This document shows, in pieces, positions 5,681-7,548 of a stretch of DNA of 7,548 nucleotides. A program made the position numbers and the translations under genes. The stretch lies in NCBI GenBank assembly GCA_945901215.1, contig CAMDKE010000129.1, positions 1 through 7,548 on the forward strand, written 5' to 3'. Position 1 is the first letter of the stretch. Each line of letters starts with the position of its first letter. The DNA is from Comamonas sp. lk (lineage in GTDB: Bacteria > Pseudomonadota > Gammaproteobacteria > Burkholderiales > Burkholderiaceae_C). The notes beneath the pieces were generated by a model. It made no database searches. It saw nothing but the letters and a program-made list of their open reading frames with translations, and had not been told where the DNA came from.

Positions 5681-7249
5681 CTAACTGCGCCGCAAAAAAT
5701 GGCGCAGGTTCAAGCCCAGGGCAAGCACAGCGCCGCCATACAGCAGCACAGCGCCTGCCAGAGTCAGGGCCACCAAACCGATACGCTGACCATAAGCACC
5801 CGCCACGTCGAGCCAATGCCAGGCCTGAGCGGCCCAGCCCAAATACGCGGCCAACACGGCGGCGCCCACCAGCACCTGCAGCAAAAACCCGCCCCAGCCC
5901 GGGCCGGGGCGATAGCTGCCACGCTGCAGCAGCCCACGCAAGAGCCACAGCGCGTTGACCAACGCGCCTAGGCCGATGGAAAGGGACAGCGCCGCGTGCC
6001 TGAAAACAGGCACCAGTGCCAGGTTCAGCAGCTGGGTGAGAACCAAAACTGCGATGGCAATGCGCACCGGGGTCTTGATGTCCTGGCTCGCGTAATAGCC
6101 GGGCGCAAGCACCTTGACCGCCACAATACCCACCAGCCCCACGCCCCAGCCCTGCAAAGCCCAGGCGGTTTGGACCACATCCCCGGCGGTAAATTCCTTG
6201 TAGTGAAACAGCACCGCCACCAAAGGCTGGGCAAACACCAGCAAAGCCACCGCGCAGGGCACGGCAAGAAGCACCACGATGCGCAATCCCCAGTCCAGCG
6301 AGTCCGAATAATCCTGCGTGTTGCCTGAGGCCCGTGCCGACGCCAGCCGGGGCATCAGCACCACCCCCAGCGCAACGCCCAGCATGGCGGTGGGAAACTC
6401 CATCAGACGGTCGGCGTAACTCAGCCAACTCACGCTGCCCGTAGCCAGGTGCGACGCGATTTGGGTGTTGATGAGCAAAGATATTTGAGCCACGCTCACG
6501 CCCAGCAGCGCCGGGCCCATCAGGCGCGCGATGTTTTTGCTGGCCGGGTCGGCCCAAGCGGCGCGGATAGCGCCCCAGCCAAAACCCAGGCGCGGCAACA
6601 AGCCCAGACTGCGCAGCGCGGGCACCTGCACCAGCAATTGCAAAACGCCGCCCAACATGACCCCCACCGCCATCGAAAAAATGGGCTCTAAACCGCGCTG
6701 CGCGAACCACGGCGCCAAGCCCCAGGCACAGCAAATAGTCGCGATATTGAGCAAAACGGGGGTGGCCGCGGGCACAGCGAAGCGGCGGTAGGTGTTCAAA
6801 ATGCCGGACGACAGCGCCACCATGGACATAAAACCGATGTAAGGAAACATAAAGCGCGTCATGACCACCGCAGCGTCGTAGCCGCGAGGGTCTTTTTGCA
6901 GGCCGCTGGCCATGGCCCAAACCAGGAGCGGCGCCGACGCCACACCGACCACAGAAACCAGCACCAGGACCCAGGCCAACAAAGTGGCCACCTGGTCGAT
7001 CACGTGCTTGGTTGCCGCATCCCCGTGTTGTGCCTTGCTAGCGGCCAGCACCGGAACAAAGGCCTGGCTGAAAGCGCCTTCGGCAAACAGGCGTCGAAAC
7101 AAGTTGGGAATGCGAAACGCGACATTGAAGGCATCGGTCATGGCGTTGGCGCCAAACAGGGCCGCCAGGAGCGACTCACGCACCAAGCCCGTCACCCGCG
7201 AGGCTAGCGTCCAGAGGGACACGGTGGAGACGGATTTGAGGAGGCTCAC
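5681..7249 (-). CDS. murJ: MurJ (MviN), lipid II flippase
   Basis: MurJ moves lipid II, the peptidoglycan precursor, across the inner membrane. The 522-residue product, close to the 511 of E. coli MurJ, is hydrophobic throughout, consistent with the family's 14 membrane segments. The N-terminal signature is clear: SRVTGLVRESLLAALFG (17-33), TDAFNVAFRIPNLFRRLFAE (38-57) and GAFSQAFVPV (58-67). Residues essential in E. coli MurJ (R18, R24, D39, R52 and R270) correspond by eye to R18, R24, D39, R52 and R281 (YADRLMEFP, 278-286). Further family motifs are GPALLGVSVAQISLLINT (245-262) and VKVLAPGYYASQDIKTPV (378-395). The start is GTG at 7249, chosen by alignment with E. coli MNLLKS; only a weak ribosome binding site precedes it. 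The gene diverges from rpsT over an 83-base gap and is followed by the SirB1-family gene. Confidence 0.97.
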   Translation of the reverse strand: MSLLKSVSTVSLWTLASRVTGLVRESLLAALFGANAMTDAFNVAFRIPNLFRRLFAEGAFSQAFVPVLAASKAQHGDAATKHVIDQVATLLAWVLVLVSVVGVASAPLLVWAMASGLQKDPRGYDAAVVMTRFMFPYIGFMSMVALSSGILNTYRRFAVPAATPVLLNIATICCAWGLAPWFAQRGLEPIFSMAVGVMLGGVLQLLVQVPALRSLGLLPRLGFGWGAIRAAWADPASKNIARLMGPALLGVSVAQISLLINTQIASHLATGSVSWLSYADRLMEFPTAMLGVALGVVLMPRLASARASGNTQDYSDSLDWGLRIVVLLAVPCAVALLVFAQPLVAVLFHYKEFTAGDVVQTAWALQGWGVGLVGIVAVKVLAPGYYASQDIKTPVRIAIAVLVLTQLLNLALVPVFRHAALSLSIGLGALVNALWLLRGLLQRGSYRPGPGWGGFLLQVLVGAAVLAAYLGWAAQAWHWLDVAGAYGQRIGLVALTLAGAVLLYGGAVLALGLNLRHFLRRS

Positions 7250-7258
7250 GCCGCAGAG

Positions 7259-7287
7259 TTTAGCGCCACGCTAGGCACCGCTATAAT
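7259..7287 (+). promoter_or_regulatory. Sigma70-type promoter of rpsT
   Basis: A perfect -10 box TATAAT lies at 7282-7287. At a 17-base spacing upstream, TTTAGC (7259-7264) is a weak -35 box matching the consensus at three of six positions. The expected transcription start is near 7294, giving a leader of about 39 bases before the rpsT ATG. The element lies between the divergent starts of murJ and rpsT; a separate murJ promoter in this gap was not identified with confidence. Confidence 0.65.
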
Positions 7288-7318
7288 GGTGGGCTTTGCT
7301 GGCAACATCCACAGACAC

Positions 7319-7324
7319 AAGGAA
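7319..7324 (+). promoter_or_regulatory. Ribosome binding site of rpsT
   Basis: AAGGAA lies 8 bases upstream of the ATG at 7333, a good Shine-Dalgarno match at normal spacing. It fixes the rpsT start. Confidence 0.7.
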
Positions 7325-7332
7325 ATTCAATC

Positions 7333-7548
7333 ATGGCATCTGGAAAACCCAAGAAAAAGAACCCGCGCCTGGCGTCGGGCCGTAAACGCGTCCGCCAGGA
7401 CGTCAAAATCAACGCCGCGAACACCTCGCTGCGTTCCAAGTACCGCACTGCGGTGAAAAACGTCGAAAAAGCAGTGTTGGCCGGTGACAAAGCCAAAGCC
7501 AGCGAACTGTTTGGCAAGATGCAAGCGGTGGTTGACACCATCGCCGAC
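7333..7548 (+). CDS. rpsT: 30S ribosomal protein S20 (partial, 3' end beyond the window)
   Basis: S20 binds 16S rRNA early in assembly of the small ribosomal subunit. The first 72 codons are present and read MASGKPKKKNPRLASGRKR, then VRQDVKINAANTSLRSKYRT and AVKNVEKAVLAGDKAKASEL. This is a lysine- and arginine-rich helical sequence typical of S20 in Comamonadaceae. Full-length relatives in that group have, from memory, about 100 residues, so roughly the last quarter is missing because the window ends. The ATG is supported by the AAGGAA site 8 bases upstream and by the upstream TATAAT promoter. The gene is read away from murJ, an arrangement that I recall as common in betaproteobacteria. Confidence 0.96.
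   Translation, partial: MASGKPKKKNPRLASGRKRVRQDVKINAANTSLRSKYRTAVKNVEKAVLAGDKAKASELFGKMQAVVDTIAD

Noticed and set aside
5592..6920. Long open frame of 442 codons on the minus strand
   Set aside because: It overlaps murJ in another frame of the same strand. Its translation is rich in Gly, Arg and Ala with no family motif, as expected from high-GC third positions. MurJ explains the region fully.
7250..7332. A murJ promoter on the minus strand in the gap before rpsT
   Set aside because: Weak -10-like strings (for example TAAACT) occur, but none has a convincing -35 box at proper spacing. The transcription start of murJ cannot be placed by eye.

Overview
The window looks like a chromosomal core region of a betaproteobacterium of the order Burkholderiales, most likely family Comamonadaceae (Rhodoferax, Polaromonas or Acidovorax type). 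This placement rests on recalled family resemblance, not on a search. The supports are high GC with GC-rich third positions, the S20 N-terminus MASGKPKKKNPRLASGRKR, the PurM sequence, and the AI-2E-type permease lying next to an apparent hda start. No mobile element, CRISPR array, tRNA or rRNA was seen.

Layout, left to right. On the minus strand, the first codons of a probable hda gene (1-25) follow an eight-membrane-segment AI-2E/PerM-family permease (34-1116). A short AT-richer gap separates this leftward pair from purM on the plus strand (1249-2322, purine biosynthesis). Behind purM, at 19 bases, begins a compact energy-transduction cluster: exbB (2342-3106), a first exbD (3114-3542), a second exbD (3579-4013) and a tonB-like gene (4010-4708) that overlaps the second exbD by four bases. 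The plus-strand group then meets a minus-strand pair convergently: murJ (5681-7249, lipid II flippase) and, downstream of it, a SirB1-family protein (4739-5608). At the right edge rpsT (ribosomal protein S20) is read rightward from a recognisable sigma70-type promoter, diverging from murJ, and is cut by the window end after 72 codons.

How the genes work together. ExbB, the two ExbD proteins and TonB would form one inner-membrane motor that uses the proton gradient to drive outer-membrane TonB-dependent receptors. No receptor or iron regulator is present in the window, so the substrate is unknown. The remaining genes are housekeeping: purine synthesis, peptidoglycan precursor export, ribosome assembly and, at the edge, control of DnaA.

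Nothing here amounts to a new system. The points most worth a second look are the paired, diverged exbD genes behind purM, a GC-rich hairpin in the purM leader, two cysteines in the TonB C-terminal domain, and a Ser in place of the transglutaminase Cys in the SirB1-family protein.
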